Origin: Alistipes sp.
GTDB taxonomy: Bacteria > Bacteroidota > Bacteroidia > Bacteroidales > Rikenellaceae
Assembly: GCA_028691095.1 (NCBI GenBank)
Contig: JAQUZZ010000059.1
Span: 1-7,446 of the forward strand
Direction of reading: 5' to 3'
Length of the DNA: 7,446 nt
The notes under the pieces were generated by a model, which had not been told where the DNA came from, did no database searches, and saw only the letters and a program-made list of their open reading frames with translations. The position numbers and the translations under genes are program-made. Within the stretch, counting starts at the first letter, position 1, and every line of letters begins with the position of its first letter. This document shows, piece by piece, positions 7,292 to 7,446 of this stretch.

Positions 7292-7329
7292 AAAAAAACA
7301 CCTCGCAAAATCTTGCGAGGTGTTTTTTT
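7292..7329. terminator. Bidirectional rho-independent terminator
   Basis: A perfect 17-bp stem pairs 7292-7308 with 7313-7329 around the four-base loop AATC. Its GC core is CACCTCGC / GCGAGGTG, with seven A on the left and seven T on the right, so both strands carry a hairpin with a T-run. It begins 10 nt after the esterase stop and ends 20 nt from the stop of the convergent gene, serving both. Confidence 0.93.
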
Positions 7330-7348
7330 GTCTATATGGGGCGAGCTC

Positions 7349-7446
7349 TTAGCGCGAAGGCATCACCGCAAATCCATAGAGTGTAGTCTGGTGATAGGTC
7401 TCACCCGGGCGTAATACGGCCGAGGGGAAATTGGCATGGTTGGGAG
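7349..7446 (-). CDS. galM: Aldose 1-epimerase, C-terminal end only (5' part outside window)
   Basis: The minus-strand frame entering from the right edge encodes 31 residues before a TAA at 7349-7351. They read PNHANFPSAVLRPGETYHQT, then a short TLYGFAVMPSR tail. This matches the conserved C-terminus of galactose mutarotases (FPSAVLRPGETY followed by an aromatic-rich last strand). GalM interconverts alpha and beta anomers of galactose, glucose and related sugars, feeding released sugars into metabolism. Only the last strand is present, so the catalytic residues and any export signal cannot be judged. It converges on the esterase gene across the shared terminator. Confidence in the family is good despite the small fragment. 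Confidence 0.82.
   Translation of the reverse strand, partial: PNHANFPSAVLRPGETYHQTTLYGFAVMPSR

Overview
The window looks like a stretch of a Bacteroidales (Bacteroidota) chromosome with moderately high GC. Three things point there: matches to the Bacteroidetes sigma-ABfr -7 element (TAnnTTTG) upstream of the genes, A-rich start regions without strong Shine-Dalgarno sequences, and a content of secreted carbohydrate-active proteins. I cannot place it below order level from sequence alone.

Layout. Positions 1-2210 hold two tandem minus-strand paralogs separated by a single base. The upstream one (990-2210) is a predicted lipoprotein. The downstream one (988 to past the left edge) has an ordinary secretory signal. 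Both look like TIM-barrel, glycoside-hydrolase-like enzymes. Positions 2211-2538 are a divergent intergenic region with a candidate promoter in each direction and a 12-bp perfect palindrome just upstream of the plus-strand -7 box. Positions 2539-3816 encode a PLP-dependent O-acetylhomoserine sulfhydrylase (MetY type) of methionine/cysteine synthesis. A strong hairpin terminator (3916-3960) follows, and its tail runs directly into the promoter of the next unit.

Positions 4099-7282 form a probable two-gene operon. It has a large secreted protein with a predicted C-terminal (alpha/alpha)6 toroid whose family I do not recognise, followed by a secreted SGNH/GDSL esterase with a GxDLY N-terminal domain. 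A 17-bp perfect-stem bidirectional terminator (7292-7329) separates this operon from the convergent C-terminal end of an aldose 1-epimerase (GalM) at the right edge.

Taken together, four secreted proteins and a mutarotase suggest a small glycan-processing neighbourhood around an unrelated amino-acid gene. A glycosidase-like enzyme working with an esterase fits breakdown of an acylated glycan. No SusC/SusD pair, regulator, RNA gene, mobile element or CRISPR array is visible, so this is not a canonical polysaccharide utilisation locus within the window. The best candidate for something undescribed is the (alpha/alpha)6 protein plus esterase pair.
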